Notes: generated by a model from the letters alone, not told the origin. DNA of 64,000 nt from Acidobacteriota bacterium (GCA_019639155.1 JAHBSJ010000004.1:1-64000); one strand, 5' to 3'; counted from the first letter of the stretch, positions 52,868 to 63,472 are shown. Program-made: numbers and translations.

Positions 52868-52922
52868 CGATCCTTATTAAGTAAGGCGATCGTGTGCTAA
52901 AGTAAGGAATTGAGGTGCCGTA

Positions 52923-53189
52923 ATGAATCTAGAGGCAAAGATCACCAGCAAGGGGCAGATAACAGTTCCGTTAAAAGTACGAAAGGATCTCGGCTTAAAG
53001 GCTGGCGACAAGATCACATTTGATAAGAACAGTGATGATGAGATCGTGTTGCGTCCCGCCCGAAAAGGCAGTCCATTTGCAAAATATCGGGGGATCGGAA
53101 ATCCCGGTATCGATTCCGGGATCGAGGCGATCGACAAGCATGTTCGAGAGATGCGCGGCTTTGACCCGGACGATTCGAGCATCGGATGA
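52923..53189 (+). CDS. AbrB/SpoVT-type antitoxin (VapB)
   Basis: The first ~45 residues are a swapped-hairpin AbrB DNA-binding domain (EAKITSKGQITVPLKVRKDLGLKAGDKITF). The C-terminal half likely binds the toxin. The stop overlaps the toxin start by four bases. Confidence 0.85.
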   Translation: MNLEAKITSKGQITVPLKVRKDLGLKAGDKITFDKNSDDEIVLRPARKGSPFAKYRGIGNPGIDSGIEAIDKHVREMRGFDPDDSSIG

Positions 53190-53605
53190 TCACCGCAATC
53201 GATACAAATGTGCTTATAGCACTATGGGATAAGGATGACGTGACCAATGTCCGCGCTCAGAAGGCTCTGGATAAGGCTCAAAGCAAAGGACAACTGGTCG
53301 TTTGCGGAGCGGTCTTTGCCGAACTGCTAGGCGGCGAAGACAAGAACATAGTCGTAGTTGAATCGTTTCTGAATGAAACGGATATCGAGATCGACTGGAC
53401 GATCGATGAAAAGATCTGGAGAAGTGCGGCAACGGCCTTTCAGAGATACGTCGCCCGCCGCCGCAAACAACGCCAGCCCGAACCACGGCGGCTGATTACC
53501 GATTTTTTGATCGGATCTCATTCATTTGAACGCGGTTTTACCCTTCTCACCTTCGACGATCGTATCTTTAAGGCCGCGTTTCCAAAGCTGAAGATCGTTA
53601 GATAG
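53186..53605 (+). CDS. PIN-domain ribonuclease toxin (VapC)
   Basis: The PIN acidic residues are present: AIDTNVLIAL near the start, a Glu in VFAELLGG, an Asp in ITDFLIGSH and a final pair in FDDRIF. It is coupled to VapB through ATGA. Type II toxins of this type cleave RNA in translation. Confidence 0.87.
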   Translation: MITAIDTNVLIALWDKDDVTNVRAQKALDKAQSKGQLVVCGAVFAELLGGEDKNIVVVESFLNETDIEIDWTIDEKIWRSAATAFQRYVARRRKQRQPEPRRLITDFLIGSHSFERGFTLLTFDDRIFKAAFPKLKIVR

Positions 53606-53637
53606 CGATCAGGACACTATGCTTCATCGTTAAAGAG

Positions 53638-54207
53638 ATGGCCGACGAAAACGTTTATATCTCAGATGGCAAGGTCGAGGTAGAGTTTCGACCGGCGATC
53701 GAAGATTACATCCATGTGTCTAACTCGATCTCGGGAAGCGTTCCGCAACCAAGGCTTTTCAAGCTCAGCTATTACTTTGTTTATTTACTGAACGCGATCA
53801 TTGTTCCGGTGATATTGGTTTTTCATTTTCACTCAATGTCGGGCTTCGCTTTGTTCGCGTTCAATGTGTTTTTTCTGGTATATGCAAACGACCGACTCAT
53901 TAATTGGTACAACAGGATCTACTTCGCCAGGATCTACAGCGGGATCGATGACCATTTGCTCCGAGTTGAGGCCTCTTCCGATGGGATATCAACTCAGTAC
54001 GACGGAATAACAGGTTTTATTCCGTGGAAGTGGTTCCGAAGGATCGAGGAGACGGAGACGACGGTCTTCATATTTACCATGGACAGTGCGATAATGGTCA
54101 GGAAAAGCGGTTTTGTTTCAGAGGCTCATAAAAATGAATTCCCGGGAATCGTTCGCGAGCGGATCGGTTCCAATGTTTCGCACCTAAATAAACCATCGAC
54201 GTCGTAA
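53638..54207 (+). CDS. YcxB-like membrane protein
   Basis: Two membrane segments (about residues 44-62 and 68-88) are followed by a C-terminal soluble domain with IPWKWFRRIEETETTVFIF, the YcxB-type WxxI-x-E pattern. Function unknown. It is between the TA pair and ybeY. Confidence 0.65.
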   Translation: MADENVYISDGKVEVEFRPAIEDYIHVSNSISGSVPQPRLFKLSYYFVYLLNAIIVPVILVFHFHSMSGFALFAFNVFFLVYANDRLINWYNRIYFARIYSGIDDHLLRVEASSDGISTQYDGITGFIPWKWFRRIEETETTVFIFTMDSAIMVRKSGFVSEAHKNEFPGIVRERIGSNVSHLNKPSTS

Positions 54208-54227
54208 ACCTCCAACGCAAAGTTAAG

Positions 54228-54668
54228 ATGGACACCGCGGGCATTCGTACATTCGCGGCTTGCCTGCCGGACCTTGTTTCAGAGGCAAAAGGCAATACGT
54301 TCACAGTCGCGTTCGTATCAGACAAACGAATGCAACAGTTGAATGAGTTCTTTCGGGGCAAGGACTCAACGACAGACGTACTGTCGTTCCCGCACGAGCC
54401 CGACGAATTCGCTCAGAGTTACGCGTTTACGCGTGAAGAAACGCCTGAAGGCGTCACTCTAAGCTCCACTCTAGACTTTCTCGGCGACATCGTGATCTCC
54501 GCCGAACAGGCAGAACGGCAAGCGATCGAAAACAAACTAAGCCTCGAACTCGAGATCAAACAGCTAATACTCCACGGTCTGCTGCACCTCTGCGGCTACG
54601 ACCACGAAACTGACAACGGCGAGATGAACGCCCGTGAACTTGAGCTGCGTGATAAATTGGGCATTTAG
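54228..54668 (+). CDS. ybeY: Endoribonuclease YbeY (16S rRNA maturation)
   Basis: The zinc signature HGLLHLCGYDHE is intact near the C-terminus, and TDVLSFPHE fits the family. YbeY processes the 3' end of 16S rRNA and controls ribosome quality. It belongs with phoH, which lies upstream. Confidence 0.94.
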   Translation: MDTAGIRTFAACLPDLVSEAKGNTFTVAFVSDKRMQQLNEFFRGKDSTTDVLSFPHEPDEFAQSYAFTREETPEGVTLSSTLDFLGDIVISAEQAERQAIENKLSLELEIKQLILHGLLHLCGYDHETDNGEMNARELELRDKLGI

Positions 54669-54669
54669 C

Positions 54670-54790
54670 TAACCGCTGAGACGCAGAGGGAAAACTGTCC
54701 TTTCCATCGACTCCATTCCGTAAACATTGTCAACACATCGGTCCTACGTGAATCTTCTTCCTCTGTGTTCTCCGTGCTCTCTGTGGTTAA
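54670..54790. repeat. Imperfect inverted-repeat element between ybeY and zwf
   Basis: TAACCGCTGAGACGCAGAGG at the left and an inverted, similar CCTCTGTG...CTCTGTGGTTA at the right (54760-54789) frame about 120 bases. The motif is like non-coding repeats seen in environmental bacterial genomes. Confidence 0.5.
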
Positions 54791-54799
54791 ATTGTTTCT

Positions 54800-56377
54800 A
54801 TGGCCGAGACAACTAAAACGGCGGACCCGTGCGTGATGGTCATTTTCGGCGCGACCGGCGATCTGACCAAACGCAAGCTGCTGCCCGCGTTGTACAACCT
54901 TGCACGGCAGGATTTTCTGCCGCATTCTTTTGCGATCGTCGGTGTCGGGCGTCAGGAGATGACGACAGAGGCATTTCGCGCACAAATGACGCAGCATTTG
55001 GAGGAGTTCGTTCAGACGCTATCCGCCGGGACGCAGGCTGCCAGCCTGCAAAAGAAAGAGAAAGACAAGCGGGCCAGCCGCCAGCGGTCGGACGATAGGC
55101 TGATCAAATGGCTGCTCGAGCGCACGTATTATACGGGTGGCGATTTTGACGATGACAAAAAGCTTTTTTCTGACCTGAAGGAACTTTTAGGCGAGATCAC
55201 TGCCACGCATCAAATACCTGACAATTACTTCTTCTATATGGCGACGCCGCCCGACCTTTTTGCGAATGTGACGCAAAAGGTGGTCAAGAACGGCCTCGGC
55301 AAAGAGGAGAACGGCAATTGGCGGCGTTTCGTTTACGAGAAGCCTTTCGGAACCGACCTGACCTCTGCCGAAGCTTTGAACCAGAAACTGCTGCGGCTGA
55401 TCAAAGAGCGCCAGATATACCGCATCGATCATTATCTCGGTAAAGAGACCGTGCAGAACATATTAGTGTTCCGTTTCGGCAACAGTATTTTTGAGCCGAT
55501 CTGGAACCGCAATTTCGTAGATCACGTGCAAATAACCGTAGCGGAAACGCTCGGCGTCGAGCAGCGCGGCGGCTACTACGATTCGGCGGGTGCGTTACGG
55601 GACATGATCCCGAATCACATACTTCAGCTCGTTACGCTAACGGCGATGGAGCCGCCGGTTTCGTTCGACGCAGATCCTGTGCGTGATGAGCAGGCGAAGA
55701 TCCTGCAGGCGATACAGCCATTCTCGCCGGAAGACGTGCTGCAGTGTGCCGTTCGCGGACAATACGGCGAGGGCGAGATCGGCGGAACTGCGGTTCCTGC
55801 GTATCGCGATGAAGAACGCGTCGCACCGGCGTCGAATACCGAAACTTTTGCCGCACTGAATCTTTCGATCGACAACTGGCGTTGGGCGGATGTGCCTTTT
55901 TATGTTCGTACGGGCAAGCGGCTTTCCACGCGGCATTCGAGCATCGTGATCCAGTTCAAGAAGGCTCCGTTCATGCTCTTTCGCGAAACAGGCATCGAAC
56001 GCCTGACCACGAACCGCATCGTCATACACATACAGCCCGACGAAGGCATCACGCTGCATTTCGGTGCAAAGATTCCGGGCCCCGTGGTGAACATGGGCCC
56101 GGTCGATATGGATTTCAACTATCTCGATCATTTCGGCGAGCAGGTCTCGACGGGTTACGAACGCCTGCTCTACGACTGCATGATCGGCGACGCGACGCTC
56201 TTTCAGCGCGCGGATATGGTCGAGGCCGGCTGGCGTATCGTGCAGCCCGTGATCGACGTTTGGAAAGCCCTGCCCGCACGCGATTTTCCGAATTACGCCG
56301 CCGGAAGCTGGGGGCCCGCGGAGGCCGACGCATTTATGACAGCCGATGGCCGCCGCTGGATCAATGAATTGAAATAG
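54800..56377 (+). CDS. zwf: Glucose-6-phosphate 1-dehydrogenase
   Basis: The NADP loop is [19 protein letters not shown], and the active-site [13 protein letters not shown] is intact. The enzyme makes 6-phosphogluconolactone and NADPH in the pentose phosphate pathway. Residues 76-98 (AGTQAASLQ plus a Lys/Arg-rich stretch) are an insert not usual in the family. Bases 55025-55050 are the same palindromic repeat as at 49579-49604. Confidence 0.96.
   Translation: MAETTKTADPCVMVIFGATGDLTKRKLLPALYNLARQDFLPHSFAIVGVGRQEMTTEAFRAQMTQHLEEFVQTLSAGTQAASLQKKEKDKRASRQRSDDRLIKWLLERTYYTGGDFDDDKKLFSDLKELLGEITATHQIPDNYFFYMATPPDLFANVTQKVVKNGLGKEENGNWRRFVYEKPFGTDLTSAEALNQKLLRLIKERQIYRIDHYLGKETVQNILVFRFGNSIFEPIWNRNFVDHVQITVAETLGVEQRGGYYDSAGALRDMIPNHILQLVTLTAMEPPVSFDADPVRDEQAKILQAIQPFSPEDVLQCAVRGQYGEGEIGGTAVPAYRDEERVAPASNTETFAALNLSIDNWRWADVPFYVRTGKRLSTRHSSIVIQFKKAPFMLFRETGIERLTTNRIVIHIQPDEGITLHFGAKIPGPVVNMGPVDMDFNYLDHFGEQVSTGYERLLYDCMIGDATLFQRADMVEAGWRIVQPVIDVWKALPARDFPNYAAGSWGPAEADAFMTADGRRWINELK
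55025..55050 (+). repeat. Interspersed palindromic repeat, copy 3, inside zwf in frame
   Basis: The copy is identical to 49579-49604 over 26 bases. It encodes residues 76-84 (AGTQAASLQ) in a loop between helices of the G6PD Rossmann domain, and the reading frame continues. This is similar to palindromic elements that insert into coding regions in Rickettsia. Confidence 0.85.
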
Positions 56378-56380
56378 CCC

Positions 56381-59300
56381 TTATTCAACCGCAGTGAAAT
56401 TCGCATCATCTATCGGGTCTGTCACTGACAGCAGAATGTCCGCCGGCGAGAAGCGATATCGTCGGCTCTTAGCTGAAAGAACATAGTTCCGTCCTGTTGC
56501 GATGTTCTCGATGACGTAGTAACCAAGATTGTTCGTCAGCGCACGCCGCACATTGCCCTCGGCATCGGCGATCTCGATGGTAACCTGCTGCACAGGCCGC
56601 CCGTCCGCGGTCATGACACGCCCAGACACGCTTACGCCTGCAGATGTCGGCGTGAAGTTGACCGGGAAAAACTCCGAAGTGTTATTCCCGGCATCGGTTG
56701 CCGTCGCTGTAATATAGTCGCCGAAAGCAAATTCCATTGCCGCTGCATTGCCGAAGTTTGCCTGTTTGAAACCGCCTCCGAAGTCGGCAATAGTGTAACG
56801 GTCAGATCCGAGGAACGATTTCCCTTCTCCTGTCAGATCGGATTTGAAGAACTCGACATAAAGCCCGTCGGTGCCGTAACTCGAAAAAGCGGGATTCGAG
56901 TCAACACGGTACGTTACGATCAGGTCGCCGCTGCCGTCGATATTGTAACTGCTGATCTCCGGGAAATTCTGCAAGCGGTTCGGGCCTTCGTCCGGGTCGC
57001 CGGGATCGTTAGGCGTCATTCCGGCCGGACCGATGTCGATCCCCATCAGAGTGTTCGAAAAGATATTGTTCCTTTCAATTCTGTTCCCGGTTCCTGCGGT
57101 CGGCTGCAGCACGATACCGTTCTGGCCGTTGTGAGCGATGGTGTTGCCGAACGAGACCGGCGCACTGCCGAGGCTGCGTCCAGGTTCTTCTTCGCTGACG
57201 CCTCCGATGATATTGCCGCCGGAACCAAAGTTCAAAGAGATGCCTGATCCACCATTCGCGATCGGCGTCCCGTTCGGCATTACACCAATGAAGTTGCCGA
57301 CAACGGTATTCGAAAAGCCCGAACTGATGCGGATCGCGTCGTTGAAATTACCGCCGATGATGTTGGCGTAATCAAAACATGTCGGCCCGATACAATTGCT
57401 CGGGTCGATACCGATAATGTTCGATCCGGAATTTTCGACGACGATGCCCGCAGAATTAGGCAGCAGCACGGCCGAGCCTCGCTGGATACCGATACGGTTA
57501 CCCTGAACGCGGTTTGAATTAGAGCCCTCGGCAATTATGATCCCGATCCCGGATGTATTGCCGGAGATGGTGTTGCCGACATTTGTGCCGTTATTGCCGG
57601 AAAGGGTTCCGCCGATCGTGTTTTCGGACGACCCGCCGTAAAGAGCGATGCCGGCTAAACCGTTGGGAACAGCCGATGTACCGTTCTCGTTGGTTCCGAT
57701 ATTGTTAGCCGCGATCGTGTTGCTGCTTGACGGCCCGGTGCCGGATTCATTCAATTCGATACCCACGCCGGTGTTGCCCGATATGACGTTGCCGATGATC
57801 TCGTGACCGCTTGAGCTCTGGAGCAGGATGCCGCGAACATTTGGCAATGCGTTTTGGCCGCTTTGATCCGTGCCGATCCGATTACCCGAAACATTTACGC
57901 CGTATTGAACCCCGCGAAGACGGACGCCGTTAAGGTTGCCGGATATTTGGTTCTGCTGTATGTCGAGCGCGGAAATGCTCGAATCCTCATCTACGACAAT
58001 GCCCTCGACATTTGGCAATGTGTTCGATCCGTTCAAGTTCGTGCCGATCCGATTGAACGAGATCGCCGTGCTCGAAACAGATTGGCCGGTCGGCGGCGAA
58101 ACGGCGATTCCCACCTCATTGTTCGAGATAACGTTACGCTGAGATGGCGAACCGCCGATGGTGTTCGATGCTCCGCCGAGTATCCAAATGCCAAACTCAT
58201 TCTGCTGTGAAGCGGTGCCGACCGAACCCGTCGGATCGGTTCCGAGCAGATTGTTGCGGATGGTATTTCCGGTCGCCGCAGGCAAGATCGCAATTCCGGC
58301 ACTACCCGACGAATTTGGTGATCTGTGACCCGAAATTACGTTTCTTTCGTCAAACGAACCGCCGATCTGGTTCGAACCGCCCGAGGCCAGCCTTATCCCG
58401 ACCAGTTCATTTCGGGCGTTTGTCGTTCCATCCGGCAACAGTCCGATCATGTTGCCGATAATGCGGTTATTGCTCGAGCGAACGTCTATTCCATTGCTCA
58501 AATTGCCCGAAATATTATTACCGTCAACTCCAAAGGTTCCGCCGATCACATTATTGGACGAACCATTTGTCAGCACAACGCCGAACTCATTTGGCAAGAT
58601 GACAGAACCGGAAGCGCTCACGCCGAAATTGTTCTTTCTGACGCTGACACCGCGGACGTTGGTTGACGATGGCGAACCGATGCTGATGCCATTGCTGCAA
58701 TTACCAAAAGTGCTGCCTGTGACAGAAACCCGTTCCGTATCGCCGACGACGATGACACCCGAACCCGCGATAGTCCCGGCCGCAGTCTCGCCGCCGGGTT
58801 CTATTCCGAAATAACTGTCTTCGACCGAAGCATCCCGAACCTGAGCAGAGCTGCCGCCGATCTGGATCATGCTGTTGCTGAACCGATTGATCGCAAGGCC
58901 GCTGATCTTTACTTCGTTAGCACCGACGCGAAGCCCTGTTGCCAAATTACCCGCGTCACCGCGAATTTCGATCAACGGCGAACCGCCGTAGCCCGGCTGC
59001 GTTTTGCCGAGTATCGACGTTCTGTCGGTTATTGTGGGCAGCAGCGTCAACGGTGAGATCGTTTGAACTCCCGAGCCGGGTATCTCGAATAAGATTATGT
59101 CGAAACCTGTACTCGCATTCGCCTGCTCGATCGCCGCACGTAGCGTGCACTGCAAGCCGCTGTTCGACGTGTCGATATCGCAAACTCCGTCCGCTGTGTT
59201 CTCGTCCGGCTCGTCGCCGGTAGTGTTGACTACGATCGCGGTCAAACATTGTGCGGTTCCGTCCGTCTTGTCGATCACGGTCCGATCGGCACAGCCGCCG

Positions 59301-62300
59301 GCAAAACAAGAGAATTCCGACGTGCGGCCGCTTTCGTCAGTAGCGGTGGATGTGATCTTTGAACCGGTCAAGACCGGACCGGGCGACGTGAAATTGATAC
59401 TCGCAAAACCATTACCGTCGGTCGTCACCACAACTGAGCCGATATGGCCTTGTCCTTCGCCATAGTTGGTCGGATCGGCGAATGTGTTCTGGTAGAAGTC
59501 GATCAAATAGCTCGAAACCGGAGCGGTACTGATCGTGCCGGTCACAGTCACGGTGCCGTCGCCGTTGAACGTCGGTTCATCTAATTCGGCAAAATTCTGC
59601 AGACCGTTGCCGCCTGTGTCGAGATCGCCGCAGTCATTTGGCGTTACTCCATCGGGCAGCGTCGCCGTATTTGCCAGATCGATGCCAAGTTCGCCGTTGT
59701 CGCGTATAGAGTTTCCGCGAATGCTGACGTCGCCGTCGGGTGCACCGCCGGTCGATGAACTGTAAACGAAAACACCTGCTCGTCCATTGTGACGGATCGC
59801 ATTGAAATTGCCCGCGACCACGCCGCCGACGTTCGTTTTGCCGGGACCTGTAACGACCACGCCGCTGCCGCTGTTACCGAGGGCGTCGCCGTTTACATTC
59901 ATCCCGATGTAGTTGCCGAAAATGTTGGCAGTTCCACCAAAATTTCGGACAAATACGCCGTCGCCACGAGTTCCCTGATTGAATGTATCGCTAGTCGCTG
60001 CTGAGATGATATTCCGGTCGCCGGGCTGTCCGCCGCCGATCTCGACGAATGTTCCGAGAGCGACAAAAACACTAATGTTGGCGGATTGTGTACCGCCGAT
60101 GCCGTTCGAGATCGCCGTTAGGCCGTCGGACGACGTGCCGAAACGATTTCCCTTGAACGCAAAGAAGCCGCCGACCTCTTGCGGCTGGTGAAAGCCGCCT
60201 CCGACATGATTGCCTGAAACCAGGTTGCCGCCGGAAATGAAACCGCCGTTGCCGTCCGGAAAGCTGCCACCAAACAGGAACGGACCGAAAAAAGAGTTGA
60301 AGCCAAAGAAATTTGGCAATGCGACAGTTCCGGCTTTGTTGGTCCCGATATAGTTGTTGAAGATAAACGCCGGGCCCATTCCCGACTTATAGACGCCGCC
60401 GCCGCCGAGCGACTGAGTTCGATTGCCTGATACCAGATTGCAGAAACCGGTGCACGATTCCCAATCCGACGTCCCGCCGGGCGAGCCAACGACCGCGAAA
60501 TCTACTGCGCTCGTTCCCATCCAGACAGTGTCTGTAACAATACAAAACCCGGAACATCCGTTTCGCTGATCGTTCGGGATGGCGTTATTGCCGGTGATAT
60601 CGGTCCCGATCTCATTGCCGGCGACGATACATGACCCGCTGATGGGTAGCCCGTAAGAGAAATTGAACGCACAGTGAACCGCATCATCGCCGTTGTCTGC
60701 GATAGTATTTCTGCCTTCGGCGGTGATCGATCCAATGAATGTATTCAAATTTCCGGCTGAGGAAACACCTGTGCCGCAGTTGCCGAGCGGGCCGTTACCG
60801 GCGAGGTTCGTGCCGATGAGATTGCCCTTAATTCGGTTGTTATCGACTATGAGTTGGCCAAACTGCAGCTCGATAAGCGTCTCGATACCAACGCCGACAC
60901 CGACACATCGATTCAATGCGGGAACCTCAAACCCATTCGCCGAGATCACGTTATATGAACCCGGATCATCGCCGCCCAGAACGTTGTTTATGCCCATCAG
61001 CAGAACGCCCTGGTCGTTGCCCAGACGCAGCAAACCGGTCACATCCGTACCGATAAAATTGCCTTTCACAACTGAATCGTTCCCGGCGGTGATCGCGAGG
61101 CCCGCCCCGGAGAGCGAGCCGGGAATGCTGTCCGCAAGGCCATTGCCTGAGATCAGGTTGCGTGCCGCGGGCAGATTGCCCCCGACGGTGTTCAGGTCGG
61201 AATCATAGATCAGAACGCCTGTGGCTTCGTTTGGCACCTCTTGGCTGCCGGTGACATCGGTTCCGAGGAAATTTCCCTCGATCAGATTGCTGTGAACGTT
61301 CGGGAACGTATTCGTCGTGAAGATCGTGATCCCGTTGCCCTCGATCAATTGACCGTTTCCGCCGTTTGTCGCAGGCATACTGTTGATGACAAGGCCGCGA
61401 ACGACCGAATTTGTCGTTTTCATTGACAGACCGTTCTTTGTTCCCGGCCCGGCATCGCCGCGGATCTCGATGATCGGCGAACCCGCAAATCCCGGCTGCG
61501 TGGTACCGTCTATCGTTACCGTTCCGTAAATGTCCTCCAGATCGCTAGCGAAATTGATGGTTTGATGCCCGCCGCCGCCGATGTTGAACTGGATCAGATC
61601 GGCTCCCGGCGTATTGTTCGCCAAGAATATCGCTCGACGCAGCGTACACAGGCCGGGCGTATTGCAATCGCCGCCGCCCGAACTGGCCGAATCTATGACA
61701 AAGACGTTAGCCGGCGCGGTCATCAGCGTTTGCGCAGGACCCGACTCGGAAAATACTACGAGATCCATCAGGCCGTCAGGATTCAGCCTCATCGGCAGGA
61801 CGGCGTAAGGCGAGTTCCCGCTCTCGACCGTAAATACATTCGCCCCAGATGAGTTGTCGCGAGGCCCTGTTTTCGCGATGATGTGAAGTTGTCCCGAAGC
61901 GGTGTCAGCGATGATCAGATCGTTGTAGCCGGAATCAGAAACCGCGGCTCTCACAAGTTTCACGCCGCTGCCGGCGAATGATGCGCTTGCCAGTCGCGTG
62001 TCCGTCACGAGCATCGTGCGGGCGAATTCACGAAGCGGAACTGGCTCAGCGGCGAGATTCTTTTCGAACAGTTCCTTGCGGCGCCGTTCCTGTTCCTTCG
62101 TCTTTTGAGTCTCGGCGGTGACATAAGCATTCTTCTCGGATTCGCTGAGCGATCCGAGGCGGGCATTGCGTTCAGCCATGCGCTCCTCGGCCATTTTCTG
62201 GATGTCGTTGCCGTAGCGGCCGCGGTCTCCCATCAACAATCCCATCTCTTCAGCCTGTTCGGCCGTCTGCGGAGGCGTCGCTTTCATAAAGGCGACGTCG

Positions 62301-63418
62301 CGGACGCGTTCATTCGATTCGAGTTGATCACCGGCTGGGATAAAGTTCGTGCTTCGTGCGTTCTCTCGCAGAGCCGCAGCGTCGGGCCGTGTTTTCGGCG
62401 CACGTGGGCGCGGTTCGAGGAGTTCGACGTTTCCCGTTCCGTCGAGGATCGCGATGCTATCGTGGCGAGCTTCGGTGAATCGGCCTACTGAGATAGCACG
62501 AATGTTTGAGTCCACGCGGATCGACTGCGTTACGGCATCGGGGCGGCGAATGCCTGCGGACATATCAAGCGGATACGGCTGTCCGCGGCCGTGGTGGATC
62601 GCGAGGGTGTTGCCGCACGCCGCGGCGACGTCGAAGTAAGCATCGCCGTCAAGTCGGCCGATGGCGAGCGATGTTGCTTCGGCGGGAAGCGGATGAATTT
62701 CGGGTTTGCGGGCAAAGGCCCCTTCGGGATGCTCATAGACCATCAGCCGCGAGCCTTCTTTCGTAACGACGGCTACCGCCAGGTCAGCTTGTCCATCGGG
62801 ACGGCCGATCTCACCCATTGAAAGATAGGTAATACGTCCACCGACCTCAATTACCTGCGGCAGGCCGAGATTGCCGCCACCGTCGCCTGCGAGGACGAAG
62901 AATCTGTCAGCATTCCTCGAAGCAATTACAACATCAGCGTGGCCGTCGGCGTTCACATCGCCGGTCTCAATAAAGTCAGGCGAGAAACCGAGCATGATCT
63001 CACCGACCGTTCCGGTAAAGGGTGAGACAGTCGCCGCGCCGGTCAGCCGCCGATGCTGAGCTTCCGGAGAATTTGGATAGATCGTGTCGGCAGAGCCGCG
63101 GACAATGCGTATTGAGCCTGATGCGGTTACTGCGACGATGTCTTTAACACCGTCGCGGTCAAAGTCTGCCGACGCAGCTGTTTTTACGCCCGAAAGCGCA
63201 TTTTCGTCCGCGACCGCGAAACGCGGTTCCTCGAAATTGACATGAGGAAATCCAGGTTTGCTTTGGTCGGCCGCTTTTGCGATAACCGGGCCGACTATCT
63301 CAACGCTGCCGTCAGGAGCGGTTACCGAAAGCATATGATTCAGCTTTTCGTGTGAAAGTGAGCCAAAAACGGCCAATGCAGCCATTGAAATAGCTGCCGC
63401 CGACAAGAACTTATACAT
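56381..63418 (-). CDS. Giant secreted FG-GAP / parallel beta-helix protein
   Basis: ATG at 63418 follows GGAGGA. A signal peptide leads residues ~60-370 with FG-GAP-like repeats (ADFDRDGVKDIVAVTASG and GDVNADGHADVVIAS), a coiled Glu/Arg-rich stretch around 405-465, two CSLREA-like blocks (CTLRRAIFLANN, CTLRAAIEQANAS) that introduce long parallel beta-helix repeats with NTIGGT and NVISGN-type turns, and a final carboxypeptidase regulatory-like domain. The end at 56381 is four bases from the zwf stop. It is likely surface-exposed; binding or adhesion is a guess. The Shine-Dalgarno region lies in a hairpin. Confidence 0.85.
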   Translation of the reverse strand: MYKFLSAAAISMAALAVFGSLSHEKLNHMLSVTAPDGSVEIVGPVIAKAADQSKPGFPHVNFEEPRFAVADENALSGVKTAASADFDRDGVKDIVAVTASGSIRIVRGSADTIYPNSPEAQHRRLTGAATVSPFTGTVGEIMLGFSPDFIETGDVNADGHADVVIASRNADRFFVLAGDGGGNLGLPQVIEVGGRITYLSMGEIGRPDGQADLAVAVVTKEGSRLMVYEHPEGAFARKPEIHPLPAEATSLAIGRLDGDAYFDVAAACGNTLAIHHGRGQPYPLDMSAGIRRPDAVTQSIRVDSNIRAISVGRFTEARHDSIAILDGTGNVELLEPRPRAPKTRPDAAALRENARSTNFIPAGDQLESNERVRDVAFMKATPPQTAEQAEEMGLLMGDRGRYGNDIQKMAEERMAERNARLGSLSESEKNAYVTAETQKTKEQERRRKELFEKNLAAEPVPLREFARTMLVTDTRLASASFAGSGVKLVRAAVSDSGYNDLIIADTASGQLHIIAKTGPRDNSSGANVFTVESGNSPYAVLPMRLNPDGLMDLVVFSESGPAQTLMTAPANVFVIDSASSGGGDCNTPGLCTLRRAIFLANNTPGADLIQFNIGGGGHQTINFASDLEDIYGTVTIDGTTQPGFAGSPIIEIRGDAGPGTKNGLSMKTTNSVVRGLVINSMPATNGGNGQLIEGNGITIFTTNTFPNVHSNLIEGNFLGTDVTGSQEVPNEATGVLIYDSDLNTVGGNLPAARNLISGNGLADSIPGSLSGAGLAITAGNDSVVKGNFIGTDVTGLLRLGNDQGVLLMGINNVLGGDDPGSYNVISANGFEVPALNRCVGVGVGIETLIELQFGQLIVDNNRIKGNLIGTNLAGNGPLGNCGTGVSSAGNLNTFIGSITAEGRNTIADNGDDAVHCAFNFSYGLPISGSCIVAGNEIGTDITGNNAIPNDQRNGCSGFCIVTDTVWMGTSAVDFAVVGSPGGTSDWESCTGFCNLVSGNRTQSLGGGGVYKSGMGPAFIFNNYIGTNKAGTVALPNFFGFNSFFGPFLFGGSFPDGNGGFISGGNLVSGNHVGGGFHQPQEVGGFFAFKGNRFGTSSDGLTAISNGIGGTQSANISVFVALGTFVEIGGGQPGDRNIISAATSDTFNQGTRGDGVFVRNFGGTANIFGNYIGMNVNGDALGNSGSGVVVTGPGKTNVGGVVAGNFNAIRHNGRAGVFVYSSSTGGAPDGDVSIRGNSIRDNGELGIDLANTATLPDGVTPNDCGDLDTGGNGLQNFAELDEPTFNGDGTVTVTGTISTAPVSSYLIDFYQNTFADPTNYGEGQGHIGSVVVTTDGNGFASINFTSPGPVLTGSKITSTATDESGRTSEFSCFAGGCADRTVIDKTDGTAQCLTAIVVNTTGDEPDENTADGVCDIDTSNSGLQCTLRAAIEQANASTGFDIILFEIPGSGVQTISPLTLLPTITDRTSILGKTQPGYGGSPLIEIRGDAGNLATGLRVGANEVKISGLAINRFSNSMIQIGGSSAQVRDASVEDSYFGIEPGGETAAGTIAGSGVIVVGDTERVSVTGSTFGNCSNGISIGSPSSTNVRGVSVRKNNFGVSASGSVILPNEFGVVLTNGSSNNVIGGTFGVDGNNISGNLSNGIDVRSSNNRIIGNMIGLLPDGTTNARNELVGIRLASGGSNQIGGSFDERNVISGHRSPNSSGSAGIAILPAATGNTIRNNLLGTDPTGSVGTASQQNEFGIWILGGASNTIGGSPSQRNVISNNEVGIAVSPPTGQSVSSTAISFNRIGTNLNGSNTLPNVEGIVVDEDSSISALDIQQNQISGNLNGVRLRGVQYGVNVSGNRIGTDQSGQNALPNVRGILLQSSSGHEIIGNVISGNTGVGIELNESGTGPSSSNTIAANNIGTNENGTSAVPNGLAGIALYGGSSENTIGGTLSGNNGTNVGNTISGNTSGIGIIIAEGSNSNRVQGNRIGIQRGSAVLLPNSAGIVVENSGSNIIGIDPSNCIGPTCFDYANIIGGNFNDAIRISSGFSNTVVGNFIGVMPNGTPIANGGSGISLNFGSGGNIIGGVSEEEPGRSLGSAPVSFGNTIAHNGQNGIVLQPTAGTGNRIERNNIFSNTLMGIDIGPAGMTPNDPGDPDEGPNRLQNFPEISSYNIDGSGDLIVTYRVDSNPAFSSYGTDGLYVEFFKSDLTGEGKSFLGSDRYTIADFGGGFKQANFGNAAAMEFAFGDYITATATDAGNNTSEFFPVNFTPTSAGVSVSGRVMTADGRPVQQVTIEIADAEGNVRRALTNNLGYYVIENIATGRNYVLSAKSRRYRFSPADILLSVTDPIDDANFTAVE

Positions 63419-63419
63419 A

Positions 63420-63472
63420 GCATCCTCCGAAACTGTCTCTTGCCCTATAGGGCGAGAAATTTCGGAGGATGC
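63420..63472 (-). promoter_or_regulatory. Long hairpin sequestering the Shine-Dalgarno of the giant gene
   Basis: In the minus-strand transcript GCATCCTCCGAAA pairs perfectly (13 bases) with TTTCGGAGGATGC, which contains the GGAGGA used by the ATG at 63418. Between the arms is a second hairpin, GCCC-TATA-GGGC, extended by TCT/AGA. A controlled RNA switch or thermometer-like element is possible. Confidence 0.65.
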
